Source: CAZGTQ01 sp964528575
GTDB taxonomy: Bacteria > Planctomycetota > UBA1135 > GCA-002686595
Direction: 5' to 3'
Length of the DNA stretch: 55,737 nucleotides
NCBI GenBank assembly: GCA_964528575.1
Contig: CAZGTQ010000231.1
Location: 1-55,737, forward strand
The position numbers and the translations under genes are program-made. The notes below the pieces were generated by a model that saw only the letters and a list, made by a program, of their open reading frames with translations, was not told where the DNA came from and ran no database searches. Positions 16,149 to 25,288 of this stretch are shown piece by piece. Numbering within the stretch: position 1 is the stretch's first letter; the number at the start of each line of letters is the position of its first letter.

Positions 16149-17933
16149 CTAGCGCGGCTTCGCGAAGCCGTGGCGGTAGCCGGCGACGGCGGTGCCGACC
16201 TCGCTCGGGCAGCTCGCGCGCGCGGCGGCGACGAGCGCGCTCAGCGCCGCGTGCGCGTCGGTCTCGCGCAACGTCGTGAGCAGCTCGCGCAGGCTCGCCG
16301 GCGGCACGACGAAACCGCGCACGCCGGCTCCGACGAGCAGCGGTGCGTTCGCGCGCGCGAGCGCCGTGACGCCGAAGACCGTGAGCTCGCGGCCGATGCC
16401 CGCGCACACCTCGGCGGTCTTCTTCAGCGCACGCAGGACGAACGGGTGCACGGTCTGGAAGTGCTCCGCCAGCTCGGGGCTGTCGCGGTCGGCCGCGAGC
16501 AGGTACTGCGTCAGCGAGTCGAGGCTGAGCAGCAGGAAGTCCGACTCGCTCGCGAGGTCGCGCAGGCCGAGCAGCGAGGCGGGCGTCTCCAGCACGCAGC
16601 CGAGCGGGATCTTCTCGCGGAACGGCGTGCCCGAGCGGCGCAGCTCCATCCGCTCCTCGAACAGGATCTCCTTGACGCGGCGCAGCTCGCCGCAGTCGTT
16701 CACCATCGGGATCGCGATGCGCGCGTCCGCGTTCGCCGTCGCGAGCAGGATCGCGCGGAGCTGGCGGCGCAGGATCGACTCGCGCGCGAGCAACAGACGC
16801 ACGCCGGCGCGCCCGAGCTGCGGGTTGCGCTCGCGCTCGGTGTGCAGGTACGTCACGCCCAGCCCCGAGTCCGCGTGCAGGAGGCGGAACGTGATCTGCG
16901 CGCCCTCGGCGTGGTCGACGACCGCCGCGTAGTGGCGCACGAGCGAGTCGCGCGACGGCTGCTCCTTGTCGACGAGGTACAGGAGCTCGGTGCGGTAGAG
17001 CCCGATCTCGCGCATCCCCAGCTCCGCCGCGCGGTCGACCTCCGGCAGGCTGCCGCACTCCGCAGCGACGCGCAGCTCGACGCCGTCGTGCGTGCGCACG
17101 GGGCCGGCCGCCCACGCGGGCGGCTCGGACGCGCGCTCCTGCGACTCGAGCCGCTCGGCCGCCTGGCGGTACTGCTGGACGACGAGCTCGCCCGGCCGCA
17201 CGCGCAGCACGCCCTCGGTCGCGTCGAGGATCACGAAATCGCCCTCGGCGACCTTGGCGAGCAGCCCCTCGATGCCGACGACGGTCGGGATGCGCATCGA
17301 GCGCGCGAACACCGCCGCGTGGCCCGTCAGCCCACCGCCCTCGGTCACGATGCCGAGCACGTGCTCGTTCGACAGGTCGAACATGTCGACGATCGAGAGC
17401 TCCCGCGCCGCGAGCACGTACTGCGACGGCGCCACGACCGGCTCGGGCGGGCCGCCGGCCTCGCGCTCGAGGTTGCGCAGCACGCGGATGCCGACGTCGC
17501 GCAGGTCGACCGCGCTCTGGCGCAGCGTCTCGTTCTCGACGAGCCGGAAGATGCGGTCGAAGTCCGCGATCACCTTCGCGATCGCCGCTTCGAGGCCGAT
17601 CTGCTGGCCGAGGATCAGATTCTCGACGTCCGCGATGAACGCCGAGTCCTTCAGGTACGCGAGGTGCGTGTCGAGGATCCGCGCGTCGTCGGGCTGGACG
17701 CGACCCTCGAGCTTCGTCTTCAGGTCGCGCAACTGCGTCGCGGAGTCGTCGAGCGCGCGCCGGAAGCGGTTCAGCTCGTGGTCGATCGCGTCGAGCGGGA
17801 CGCGCGTCGGCTGCGCCCGCGCGAGGTCGTAGTCCTTGCGGTGCACCTGGCCCAGCACGAGCCCCGGGGCGACCGAGCTGCCGCGCAGGAGCTCGCTCGC
17901 GGGCACTTCCGCCTTGGCCGCGGTTTCCGACAT
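16149..17933 (-). CDS. PTS enzyme I-like protein with degenerate PEP-binding site
   Basis: 594 residues, the usual length of enzyme I. The phospho-His domain is intact, with GGGLTGHAAVFARSMRIP (His205). The C-terminal barrel keeps EIGLYRTELLYL (309-320), the NPQLG segment, LETPASLLGL (449 on) and LTQYLLAADRD. However the DxGGDK loop is HADSGLG, and the conserved MCGELAGD motif with the catalytic Cys is replaced by FGVTALARANAP near 520-531. PEP-dependent phosphorylation of HPr may therefore be lost or altered. No HPr or EII gene is in the window. The stop is close to the convergent thrB stop. It could be a regulatory paralogue. Confidence 0.85.
   Translation of the reverse strand: MSETAAKAEVPASELLRGSSVAPGLVLGQVHRKDYDLARAQPTRVPLDAIDHELNRFRRALDDSATQLRDLKTKLEGRVQPDDARILDTHLAYLKDSAFIADVENLILGQQIGLEAAIAKVIADFDRIFRLVENETLRQSAVDLRDVGIRVLRNLEREAGGPPEPVVAPSQYVLAARELSIVDMFDLSNEHVLGIVTEGGGLTGHAAVFARSMRIPTVVGIEGLLAKVAEGDFVILDATEGVLRVRPGELVVQQYRQAAERLESQERASEPPAWAAGPVRTHDGVELRVAAECGSLPEVDRAAELGMREIGLYRTELLYLVDKEQPSRDSLVRHYAAVVDHAEGAQITFRLLHADSGLGVTYLHTERERNPQLGRAGVRLLLARESILRRQLRAILLATANADARIAIPMVNDCGELRRVKEILFEERMELRRSGTPFREKIPLGCVLETPASLLGLRDLASESDFLLLSLDSLTQYLLAADRDSPELAEHFQTVHPFVLRALKKTAEVCAGIGRELTVFGVTALARANAPLLVGAGVRGFVVPPASLRELLTTLRETDAHAALSALVAAARASCPSEVGTAVAGYRHGFAKPR
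16155..16170. terminator. Palindrome at the convergent thrB / enzyme I gene ends
   Basis: Perfect 16-bp palindrome CGGCTTCGCGAAGCCG just inside the 3' end of the enzyme I-like gene, 12 bases past the thrB stop. It could fold on both transcripts and act as a shared terminator, but there is no T-tract and it is coding on one strand. Confidence 0.3.
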
Positions 17934-18007
17934 GCGTGCTATCGTAGCGCGGCTCGAGGCCTACACCAGCGGCCGGGGCGCCCCCCCCGGAGACGACAGG
18001 ACCCACG

Positions 18008-18457
18008 ATGCGGAACATGCTGCGAGCGGCGCTCTGCGCGCTCTTGTGCGCCGGCTGCGGCGTCGACGAGTCGAGCCCGATGCACGGGCCGATGCAGGGC
18101 GTGCAGAAGGAGGGTGGCGAGCTCTTCGGCGCGACGAAGGAGGTCTTCGCGGCCGGTCGGCAGGAGCTGGCGCGCGAGCTCGAGGAGTCGCTCGCGTCCG
18201 CGCGCGAGACGCTGCGCGAGCTCGAGGCGAAGGCCGCGCAGGCGACCGAGGAGCACCGCGAGCAGCTCGACGCGGCCGTCGCGAAGCTGCGCGCGCAGAC
18301 CACCCAGGCGCAGGAGCACCTCGACCGGCTGCGCGCGGCGAGCGGTCCCGCGTGGGAGGAGCTGCGCGCCGGGCTCGTCGCCGCCGGCGCCGAGCTCTCG
18401 GCCGCCGCGAGCGAGGCCGCCGCGCGCTTGCGCGACGAGAACGAGAACGAGCGGTGA
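18008..18457 (+). CDS. Small coiled-coil lipoprotein
   Basis: 149 residues. Signal peptide MRNMLRAALCALLCAGCG with a lipobox-like CAGC at about residue 17. Almost all the mature part, from about 40 on, is Ala/Glu/Arg-rich with heptad-like spacing (ELARELEESLASARETLREL, EQLDAAVAKLRAQTTQAQ), so a long coiled coil anchored in a membrane is expected. No family is recognised. Its stop overlaps the GTG of the thermonuclease-like gene by four bases, and it is divergent from the enzyme I-like gene. Confidence 0.8.
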   Translation: MRNMLRAALCALLCAGCGVDESSPMHGPMQGVQKEGGELFGATKEVFAAGRQELARELEESLASARETLRELEAKAAQATEEHREQLDAAVAKLRAQTTQAQEHLDRLRAASGPAWEELRAGLVAAGAELSAAASEAAARLRDENENER

Positions 18458-19581
18458 GCTTCGTCTGGTGGAAGGCCGACGCCGGCCGCGCGCTCTTGCT
18501 CGCCACGGCGCTGTTCGCGTGCGATGCGCGCGGACCGGCCGTCGCCGGCGCGCCCCCGGCGCAGGACGGGCCGGCGCCGAGCGAGACGACCGCGGCGAGC
18601 GAGGCGGCGGTCGCGCTCGCACCGGCGGACGCGTGGAAGCCCGCGCCGCCGACCGAGCTCTACGACGTGACGCGCGTCGTCGACGGCGACACGCTCTGGA
18701 TCGACCGCGGCGGCGCGACCGTGAAGCTGCGCCTGCTGTCGGTCGACACCGAGGAGAAGCTCAGCGGCCAATCGGTCGACCCGAGCAAGCCCGAGACGGT
18801 GTTCGGACAGGAGACGGCGTACTGGGCGATGGAGGCCTTCGCCGACCTCGCCCAGGACGGCGCGAAGCCGCAGGTCGGGCTGCTCTTCCCGGGCGGCCGC
18901 GAGGAGCTCGACGTCTACGGCCGCCTCTTGTGCCATGTCCTGTTGCCCGACGGCACCGACTTCAACCTGCTGCTCGTGCGCGAGGGCAAGAGCCCGTACT
19001 TCGACAAGTACGGCTTCAGCGAGCTCTGCCACGAGGCGTTCGTCGACGCGCAAGAGCGCGCGCGCGCCGCCGAGCTCGGCATCTGGAACCCGAGCACGAA
19101 CCGCGCGACGCAGCCGGGCGAGCCCGAGGTCGTGCGGCCGTACGACGAGCTCTTGCCGTGGTGGCGCTGCCGCGCGCTGGCGATCGAGGCGTTCCGCGCG
19201 CGGCGCGCAGCGGCGCCGGAGACGACCGTCGCAGCCGACGATCCCGACGCGCTGGTCGCCGCGCTCGGGCGCGACGAGCCGGTCCACGTGTTCGGCGCAG
19301 TCGAGCGCACGTTCGACGAGGACGACGGCGCGCTGACCGTGCTCCTGCGCTCCGCGGACCGCGACCGCGCGTTCCGCGCGCGCATTCCGGCCGCGCTGCG
19401 CGAGGCCTTCGCGCCGCTCGACCTGCCCGCGCGCGGCGAGAGCTACCGTCAGAACTACGTTCAGGTCCACGGCCGGCTCGTGCGCGGCCAGCGCGGTCCG
19501 GAGATCGTCGTGGCCGAACGCGACGACCTGACGCTCGCCGGACCGGAGCCGAGCGCGGTCGAGCTCACGCCGGCGAAGTGA
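18454..19581 (+). CDS. Exported thermonuclease-like (SNase) protein with a C-terminal extension
   Basis: 375 residues. A hydrophobic N-terminus, GRALLLATALFACDARG, suggests a lipoprotein. The staphylococcal-nuclease OB-fold follows: YDVTRVVDGDTLWID, VKLRLLSVDTEEKL with the catalytic-type Arg and Asp, FGQETAYWAMEAF, and DVYGRLLCHVLL with the second Arg. The C-terminal 110 residues (DEPVHVFGAVERTF to EIVVAERDDLTL) look like a second small beta barrel. Probable nuclease acting outside the cytoplasm on DNA or RNA. GTG start, coupled to the upstream coiled-coil lipoprotein by a GTGA overlap, which suggests the two work together at the envelope. Confidence 0.82.
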   Translation: MSFVWWKADAGRALLLATALFACDARGPAVAGAPPAQDGPAPSETTAASEAAVALAPADAWKPAPPTELYDVTRVVDGDTLWIDRGGATVKLRLLSVDTEEKLSGQSVDPSKPETVFGQETAYWAMEAFADLAQDGAKPQVGLLFPGGREELDVYGRLLCHVLLPDGTDFNLLLVREGKSPYFDKYGFSELCHEAFVDAQERARAAELGIWNPSTNRATQPGEPEVVRPYDELLPWWRCRALAIEAFRARRAAAPETTVAADDPDALVAALGRDEPVHVFGAVERTFDEDDGALTVLLRSADRDRAFRARIPAALREAFAPLDLPARGESYRQNYVQVHGRLVRGQRGPEIVVAERDDLTLAGPEPSAVELTPAK

Positions 19582-19614
19582 CCGCCGGCCTTCGCGTCGG
19601 CTAGTCTGACGCCG

Positions 19615-21189
19615 ATGCTCCCCATCCTCGCCGCCGCGGCTCTGTGCGCAGCTCCGCTCCTCCCGCAGACGCCCGACGAGCCGGAGGCGCCGGCGCTCGC
19701 CGCCGAGGTCAACGTCGCGATCATCCAAGGCGTCGCGAACCTGCGGCGGCTGCAGGTCCCCGGCGGCACGTGGCTCGGCCACGACGCCGACCACCCGGGC
19801 GGCATGACGGCGCTCGCCGCGTTCACGCTCGTCAAGTCGGGCGTGCGCCCGGACGACCCCGCGGTCGAGAAGGCGCTCGCCGCGCTCGCCGGGACCGAGC
19901 TGCGCAGCACGTACTCGCACGCCGCGTACCTGATGCTGCTCCAGGCGGTCGGCCAGACCGGCCGCTGGCGCGCGCGGGCGCAGGAGAGCACGCGCTTCTT
20001 GCTCGCCAACCAGCGCGACGGCCTGTGGGGCTATCCGTGGGAGCCGCTCGACATGAGCAACCTGCAGTTCGCGCTGCTCGGGCTGCGCGCCGCGCGGCAC
20101 ATGGGGCTCGAAGTGCCGCAGGACACGGTCGAGGCGGCGGCGAAGGCGATGTTCGAGTACCAGGAGGAGAACGGCGGCTTCCGCTACCGCAAGGAGGTGC
20201 CGGGCGCGACGGGCGGGATGACGGCGGCGACGCTCGCGGGCATCGCGGTGCTCGCGGAGTTCGGCGAGAGCTACGCGGGGGTCGAGCGCGTGCTGCACCG
20301 CCATCGCAAGGACGTCGCGCGCGCCGAGGCGTGGCTCGCCGAGCACTTCCACCCGGCGCGCAACGCGTGGGGCCCGCGCTCCTGGACGCCGCGCTTCTAC
20401 TACGCGTACCTGTGGGCGATCGAGCGTTACAACGTGTTCAACCGCCGCGAGGAGCTCGGCGGCCGCGAGTGGTACCGCGAGGGAGCGCGGCATCTGGTCG
20501 ACACGCAAGAGCCGGACGGGAGTTGGGGCCGCGTGACCGAGGACACGTGCTTCGCGCTCCTGTTCCTGCGCCGCGCGTCGCTGTCGGGCGACCGCGAGGT
20601 GCTGCGCGAGACGTACGAGCGGCTCGGGCAGCGCTTCGAGCGCCCGGGCGAGCACGCGATCCGCCCGTCGCACGAGGCGCCGCTCCTCCACGACTGGGTG
20701 CTCGCCGGCCCGTGGCCCGCGGGCCTCGAGAGCGCGTTCCTCGCGGACCCGCCGTTCGACGCGAAGACGGTCGACGTGCGCGCGAAGGGCCGCATCGAGC
20801 GCCGCACGTTCCGCCGCGTCGCGCTCGACGACACGACGCCGACCGACCTCGACACGTTCGCGAAGGAGCCGGGCGACTGGCAGGTGTGGGCGCTCGGCAC
20901 GCACCTCGTCCACGACGGCGCGGCGACGTTGCGCGCCAAGCTGTGGTTCTCGTTCGAGGACGGCTGGAGCATCTGGCTCGACGGCGAGCGCGTCTCGTTC
21001 GAGCAACGCGCGCACGCCGAGCTCGCCGAGGACGTGATGGTCGAGCTCGAGCTCGCGCCGGGCGAGCACGTGCTGCTCGTCCTCGTCGAGGATCTCGAGG
21101 GCGCCGCGTCGTTCTCGTGCCGCGTGACGGCGCCGGACGGCAAGCCGCTCGCGAGGCCGCTGCGCACGAGCGCGGAGCCCGCGCAGTAG
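19615..21189 (+). CDS. Secreted protein with prenyltransferase/squalene-cyclase-type alpha-barrel repeats
   Basis: 524 residues with an N-terminal signal peptide (LPILAAAALCAAPLLPQ). Residues about 30-340 hold helical repeats of the terpenoid-cyclase/prenyltransferase-like fold: GVANLRRLQVPGGTWLG, GMTALAAFTLVKSGV, ANQRDGLWGYPWEP, GGFRYRKEVPGATGGMTAAT and TQEPDGSWGRVTEDTCFAL. The catalytic DxDD of squalene cyclases is absent, so cyclase activity is unlikely. The last 180 residues are a beta-rich domain with SFEDGWSIWLDGERV, as in PA14-like or carbohydrate-binding modules. Proteins of this kind are frequent in planctomycetes; function unknown. Confidence 0.78.
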   Translation: MLPILAAAALCAAPLLPQTPDEPEAPALAAEVNVAIIQGVANLRRLQVPGGTWLGHDADHPGGMTALAAFTLVKSGVRPDDPAVEKALAALAGTELRSTYSHAAYLMLLQAVGQTGRWRARAQESTRFLLANQRDGLWGYPWEPLDMSNLQFALLGLRAARHMGLEVPQDTVEAAAKAMFEYQEENGGFRYRKEVPGATGGMTAATLAGIAVLAEFGESYAGVERVLHRHRKDVARAEAWLAEHFHPARNAWGPRSWTPRFYYAYLWAIERYNVFNRREELGGREWYREGARHLVDTQEPDGSWGRVTEDTCFALLFLRRASLSGDREVLRETYERLGQRFERPGEHAIRPSHEAPLLHDWVLAGPWPAGLESAFLADPPFDAKTVDVRAKGRIERRTFRRVALDDTTPTDLDTFAKEPGDWQVWALGTHLVHDGAATLRAKLWFSFEDGWSIWLDGERVSFEQRAHAELAEDVMVELELAPGEHVLLVLVEDLEGAASFSCRVTAPDGKPLARPLRTSAEPAQ

Positions 21190-21196
21190 CGCGCTC

Positions 21197-22537
21197 TCAA
21201 TGACCCGCGACGACGCGCAGCCCGCGCGTCAGCGCCACGCCGCCCGGCGCCGCGTCGTCGAGGACGCCGAGCTGGAAGAACACAGCGGCGCCGCAGGCTG
21301 CCGCGGACGGCGCGAGCGGTCCGAAGTCGAGCCGCGCCTGGCCGTTCGCGTCGGCGACGGCGGGGACCACGACGAGCGGCTGCACGAGCAGCGAGCCGTC
21401 GAAGAGCGGCACCGCGCCGGGCGGTAGCGGAGCGAGGCCCCACGCGAACGCTCCTGCGGCGCCGGGGGGCGCGCCGAACGCGAACGCGCCGAACGGCTGC
21501 GCGCTCGGGACGGTCGGCAGCACGCGCGGGACGAGCTGCACCGTGCCGACCGCGGAGCCGTACTTCGTGGCGCGCGCCTGCGGGCCGCAGATCGGCGTCG
21601 GCGCGGCGAGGAACCAGCTCCGCGCCGTCGCGTCCGTCCGGAAGAAGTCGTCGAGCAGCGCCGCGACCTTCTGCCGGCCGCTGAGCGCGGGGTGCACGCC
21701 GTCGCTCGCGAAGTCGGAACATTCCCACGTGAGCGCGTCCGCGCGCGGCACGAGTCCGTCCGCCCACAGGTACGGCCCCCACGCGATCCACGGCGCCTCG
21801 CCCGGCGCGAGCAGCGGATTGCCCGCGATCTGCTCCTCGACGAGCCACTTGAACGCGAAGCCGCTCTCGTACGCCCACGGCTCGGGGTTGAGCGGCGCCG
21901 TCGCGTAGCCGCCGTACGTGCGGCTCGACACGTAGAGCAGACGGCACTGCGGGAACTCGTCCGCAACGATGCGCGCGACGTCGACGAGCTGGTCGCGCAG
22001 CGCGAGCGCCCAGCCCGGAAAGCCCATCGTCGGCTGCGCGTTCGCCGTCTTCAGCCACACGACCTGGACCTGCTGCGCGGTCGCGCCCGCCTGCGCGACG
22101 CGCTGCTGGACCGCGCTCCAGTACGGCGCGTTCGGATCGCTGATCACCTGCGCGGTCTGCCCGCCGATCGCGCCGTCGACGACGAGCAGCCGCGGGTTCA
22201 GCGTCGCATCGCCCGCGACGAGCTGCTGGAATGCGCTCCACTCCTGCGTCGCGTTCGACATCCCCAGCGACAGCAGCACGATGCGCCCGCTCGGGCTCGG
22301 CGCGCCCGACGCGTCGCGCGGCACGACCTGCGCCGCCCCCGCGAGGCCGGCCGCGTCGTGCGCCGCCGGGCGGTGCGAGACGCCGCCCGGGTAGAGCCCG
22401 GCGGGAAAGCCCTGGTAGGCGCCGTCGGCGAGGTCGGAGAGCGGGACGGCGCCGGTCGAGGTCGCGGCGCAGTTCTGCGCGGCGGCGGGCGAGGCGGCGA
22501 GCACGGCGGCGCACGCGGCGGAGGCGAGGAGCTGCAT
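21197..22537 (-). CDS. Secreted SGNH/GDSL-like hydrolase with C-terminal beta-rich tail
   Basis: 446 residues with signal peptide LASAACAAVLAASPAAAQN. Block I appears as IVLLSLGMSNATQEW, where Ser would be the nucleophile in place of GDS; the C-terminal catalytic pair is ASDGVHPALSGRQKVA, a DGxH motif. The last 130 residues (PICGPQARATKYGSAVGT to VVAGH) are a separate beta-rich domain resembling the end of the PHP-domain protein encoded at 27097. Such tails are shared by many secreted proteins of this kind of genome. Substrate unknown, probably an ester on a polysaccharide. It converges on the upstream gene with a seven-base gap. Confidence 0.75.
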   Translation of the reverse strand: MQLLASAACAAVLAASPAAAQNCAATSTGAVPLSDLADGAYQGFPAGLYPGGVSHRPAAHDAAGLAGAAQVVPRDASGAPSPSGRIVLLSLGMSNATQEWSAFQQLVAGDATLNPRLLVVDGAIGGQTAQVISDPNAPYWSAVQQRVAQAGATAQQVQVVWLKTANAQPTMGFPGWALALRDQLVDVARIVADEFPQCRLLYVSSRTYGGYATAPLNPEPWAYESGFAFKWLVEEQIAGNPLLAPGEAPWIAWGPYLWADGLVPRADALTWECSDFASDGVHPALSGRQKVAALLDDFFRTDATARSWFLAAPTPICGPQARATKYGSAVGTVQLVPRVLPTVPSAQPFGAFAFGAPPGAAGAFAWGLAPLPPGAVPLFDGSLLVQPLVVVPAVADANGQARLDFGPLAPSAAACGAAVFFQLGVLDDAAPGGVALTRGLRVVAGH

Positions 22538-22575
22538 GGGATCTCCAACCGGGGCCGCGGCCGCCGGTTCCGCCG

Positions 22576-23853
22576 CTACTTCGCCCGCCGCACCGAGTGC
22601 GCGACGTTCGCCGCGAACGTGCCGAGCATCGCGGCGACCGCGGCGAGGCCGGCGAGGCCGAGGCCGGCGCCCTCGAGGTCGCCGTCGGTCGCGCCTGCGG
22701 CGACGAGGCCCGCGCTCACGAAGCTCGCCGCCGCGAGCACGGCGGCGGCGACGTGGAACGCGAGCCGCCGCCGGCTACCGCGGTCGAGCTGGCCCGCGGC
22801 CGACGCCGGCAGCGAGACGAGCAGCAGCGCCACCGCCGGCGCGAGCAGCGCGAGGTCGCCGAGGCCGAACGCGAGGACGGCGAGCGCGAGCGCGGCGGCG
22901 TGCAGCGCGCCGACGAGGAGCGCGTGGAAGCGCTCGTCCTCGGACAGGACGCGCCGGCCGTCGCGGTGGGCGAACAGCAGGAGGTTGAAGAGCGGGTCCG
23001 CCATCCACAAGAGCCAAAAGAACAGGCCGTACGCGACGATCAGCGGCAGCAGCCAGGGGAACGCGGCCGGGTGGGACCGCGCGATGCCGCGGACGACGCG
23101 GAACAGGACGTAGGCGCCGAGGACGATCATCCACTGGCGACGCGACGTCTGCCGCGCCATCCAGATGAAGTACGCGAGCATCCAGCGGTAGACGCGGTGG
23201 CGCGCCTTGAGCGTCTCGAGCATCCCCTGGCGCGCCCGCTCGAGGCTCGGGTCGAGCCGGAGCGCCTCGCGGAACGAGCGCTGCGCCGCGCGCAGGTCGC
23301 CCCGCTCGAGCTGGTTCCAGCCGAGGTTCGCGTGGCTGAGCGGCTCCTCCGGGTCTTCGGCGAGCGTGCCGCGCAGCGTCGCGCTGGCCTCGTCGGCGCG
23401 CCCGAGCCCCGACAGCGCGAGCGCGCGCAGGTTGCTGCACTGGACGGCGTCGGGCGCGAGCGCGAGACCCCGGTCGGCGGCGGCGAGCGCCTCCTTCCAG
23501 CGCTTCTCCCCCGCGTGGATCGCGGCCTCGAGACCGTGGAATCCCGGGTGCTCCGGGTCGAGCCGCAGCGCCTCGCGCACCGCCGCCAGCGCGTCCGCGC
23601 TCTTGTCGCGGTCCAGGAGCACGTACGCGAGCGCATAGTGCGCGAGCGGGAGCTCGGGAGCCGCCGCGACCGCGTGCCGTGCCGCCTCGGTCGCCTCGCG
23701 GTAGCGCTCGAGGTCCGACTGGCACAGGGCGAGCAGCGCGAGCGCGTGCGCGTCGTCGGGCTCGTCGCCGAGGTGGCGCACGAGCTCGCGCACCGCCTCC
23801 TCCTCGCGGTGCATGCTCAGCAGGTGTCGCGCCCGCTCGATGTGGACGCTCAT
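22576..23853 (-). CDS. TPR-repeat membrane protein
   Basis: 425 residues. Residues 1-215 are tetratricopeptide repeats (HIERARHLLSMHREEEAVREL, DALAAVREALRLDPEHPGF, LRAAQRSFREALRLDPSLE). The rest has about six membrane segments, starting VYRWMLAYFIWMARQ, then WMIVLGAYVLFRVVRG, LLPLIVAYGLFFWLLWM, ALALAVLAFGLGDLALLAPAV and two more. The ATG overlaps the stop of the AAA+ ATPase gene (ATGA), so the two are translated together. A TPR domain presented at the membrane next to an AAA+ ATPase suggests a docking partner. Confidence 0.82.
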   Translation of the reverse strand: MSVHIERARHLLSMHREEEAVRELVRHLGDEPDDAHALALLALCQSDLERYREATEAARHAVAAAPELPLAHYALAYVLLDRDKSADALAAVREALRLDPEHPGFHGLEAAIHAGEKRWKEALAAADRGLALAPDAVQCSNLRALALSGLGRADEASATLRGTLAEDPEEPLSHANLGWNQLERGDLRAAQRSFREALRLDPSLERARQGMLETLKARHRVYRWMLAYFIWMARQTSRRQWMIVLGAYVLFRVVRGIARSHPAAFPWLLPLIVAYGLFFWLLWMADPLFNLLLFAHRDGRRVLSEDERFHALLVGALHAAALALAVLAFGLGDLALLAPAVALLLVSLPASAAGQLDRGSRRRLAFHVAAAVLAAASFVSAGLVAAGATDGDLEGAGLGLAGLAAVAAMLGTFAANVAHSVRRAK

Positions 23854-25244
23854 CGATCGTCGAGCCAAGCGAGCACGTCGTCGTAGAGCCCGCTCTCGTT
23901 CGCGTACAGCGCGTAGTTGCGCGCGGTGCCGAACCAGTCCTTCGTCGAGGGCCGCACGCGCTTGGCGGCGGCGAGCAGGTCCTTCGTCGTCAGCGGCTCG
24001 GGCGTGCCGGTGCGCATCGCGGCGCGCAGCTTGTCCTCGACAGCGACGTCGACGACCGCCATCAGGTCCGCGCCGGAGAAGCCGTTCGTCTTGCGCGCGA
24101 GCTTCGCGAAGTCGACGTCGCGCAGCGGCTTCTGCTTGCACTGCAGCGCGAGGATCGCCGCGCGCGCCGGCTCGTCCGGCGGCGGCACGAACACGATGCG
24201 GTCGAAGCGGCCGGGGCGGCGGAACGCGGAATCGAGGTGCCAGGGCGCGTTCGTCGCGCCGAGCACGAGCACGCCGTCGTTCGCCCCCTGCACGCCGTCG
24301 AGCTCGGCGAGGAACGTGTTGATCACCGGGCGAACGGCGCTGTGCCGCATGTCGCTGCGGCTCGCGCCCAGCGCGTCGACCTCGTCGAAGAACAGCACGC
24401 AGGGAGCGTGCGAGCGCGCCTGCGCGAAGATCCGGGCGAGCTTCTGCTCGCTCTGGCCGACGTACATGTCGAGGACGTCGCTGATGCCGACCGCGATGAA
24501 GTGCGCGTCGACCTCGCCCGCCGTCGCGCGCGCGAGGTAGGTCTTGCCGCAGCCTGGCGGACCGTACATCAGGATCCCGCCGCCGACCTTCTTGCCGTAC
24601 GCCCGGAACAGCTCCGGGTTCTTCATCGGCTGGATGATCTTGAGCGCGATCTGCTCCTTCAGCTCGTCCATCCCGCCGACGTCGTCGAAGCTCTGCTTCG
24701 GCCGCTCGACCTCGAGGCCCGCGTCCGCGTCGTCCTCGGCGTCCCCGACGACGAGCCGCAGCGGCTCCTCGAGCTCGAGCTCGTCCTCGTCCTCGTCCTC
24801 GTCGCCGTCCTCGTCCGCCTCGTAGCGCGCCCCGCCGCGCGCGCGGCCGCCGAAGCGCTCGTCGAGCCCCGCGTCGCGCGCCGCGGGGTCCAGCTCGACG
24901 GCGCGGCGGTACGCGCGGGCCGCCTCGCCGGCCTCCCCCGCCGCGAGTTGGATGCGAGCGAGCAGCACGAGCGCCGCGGCGGGCGGCTCGTCGCCCTTCA
25001 CGAGGCTCTCCGCGACGACCTCGGCCTCCGAGGTCTTGCCCTGCTCGAGGTAGCACGCGGCGAGCATCAGCCGCGCGTCCACGTCCTGGGGGGCGCGCGC
25101 GAGGCACTTGCGCAGCTCTTTCGCGGCCTCCTCGGCGCGCCCGAGCGCCCGCAGCGTGCTCGCCAGGTGCCGGCGCAGCGGCACGTTGTCCGGCGAGAAC
25201 GAGAGCGCCTCCTGCAGGGCGCGAACGTCGTCTTCTCCGCTCAT
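23850..25244 (-). CDS. TPR-AAA+ ATPase of the classical clade (FtsH/Cdc48-like core)
   Basis: 464 residues. An N-terminal TPR region (10-125) is followed by a very acidic linker (DEDGDEDEDEDELELEE, about 144-160) and one AAA+ module: FDDVGGMDELKEQI, Walker A YGPPGCGKT (227-235), pore loop MYVGQSE, Walker B VLFFDEVDALG (283-292), sensor VLGATNAPWHLD and Arg finger FRRPGRFDR. The core is like Cdc48/katanin-type ATPases that unfold or remodel proteins; no protease domain is present. Start chosen at MSGEDDV (25244); an in-frame ATG lies further upstream. Its last bases overlap the TPR membrane-protein gene. Confidence 0.9.
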   Translation of the reverse strand: MSGEDDVRALQEALSFSPDNVPLRRHLASTLRALGRAEEAAKELRKCLARAPQDVDARLMLAACYLEQGKTSEAEVVAESLVKGDEPPAAALVLLARIQLAAGEAGEAARAYRRAVELDPAARDAGLDERFGGRARGGARYEADEDGDEDEDEDELELEEPLRLVVGDAEDDADAGLEVERPKQSFDDVGGMDELKEQIALKIIQPMKNPELFRAYGKKVGGGILMYGPPGCGKTYLARATAGEVDAHFIAVGISDVLDMYVGQSEQKLARIFAQARSHAPCVLFFDEVDALGASRSDMRHSAVRPVINTFLAELDGVQGANDGVLVLGATNAPWHLDSAFRRPGRFDRIVFVPPPDEPARAAILALQCKQKPLRDVDFAKLARKTNGFSGADLMAVVDVAVEDKLRAAMRTGTPEPLTTKDLLAAAKRVRPSTKDWFGTARNYALYANESGLYDDVLAWLDDR

Positions 25245-25288
25245 TGCGCCGCAGAGCATAGCAGCCCGCCGGGGAGCTGCCGCGCGTC

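Noticed and set aside
16149..17933. A normal PTS operon
   Set aside because: No HPr, EIIA or sugar permease gene is present, and the enzyme I-like protein lacks key residues.
14737..21069. A 2110-codon open frame on the minus strand spanning many genes
   Set aside because: It runs antisense across homoserine kinase, the enzyme I-like gene and the nuclease, with low-complexity Arg/Ala composition. It is a by-product of very high GC at third positions.
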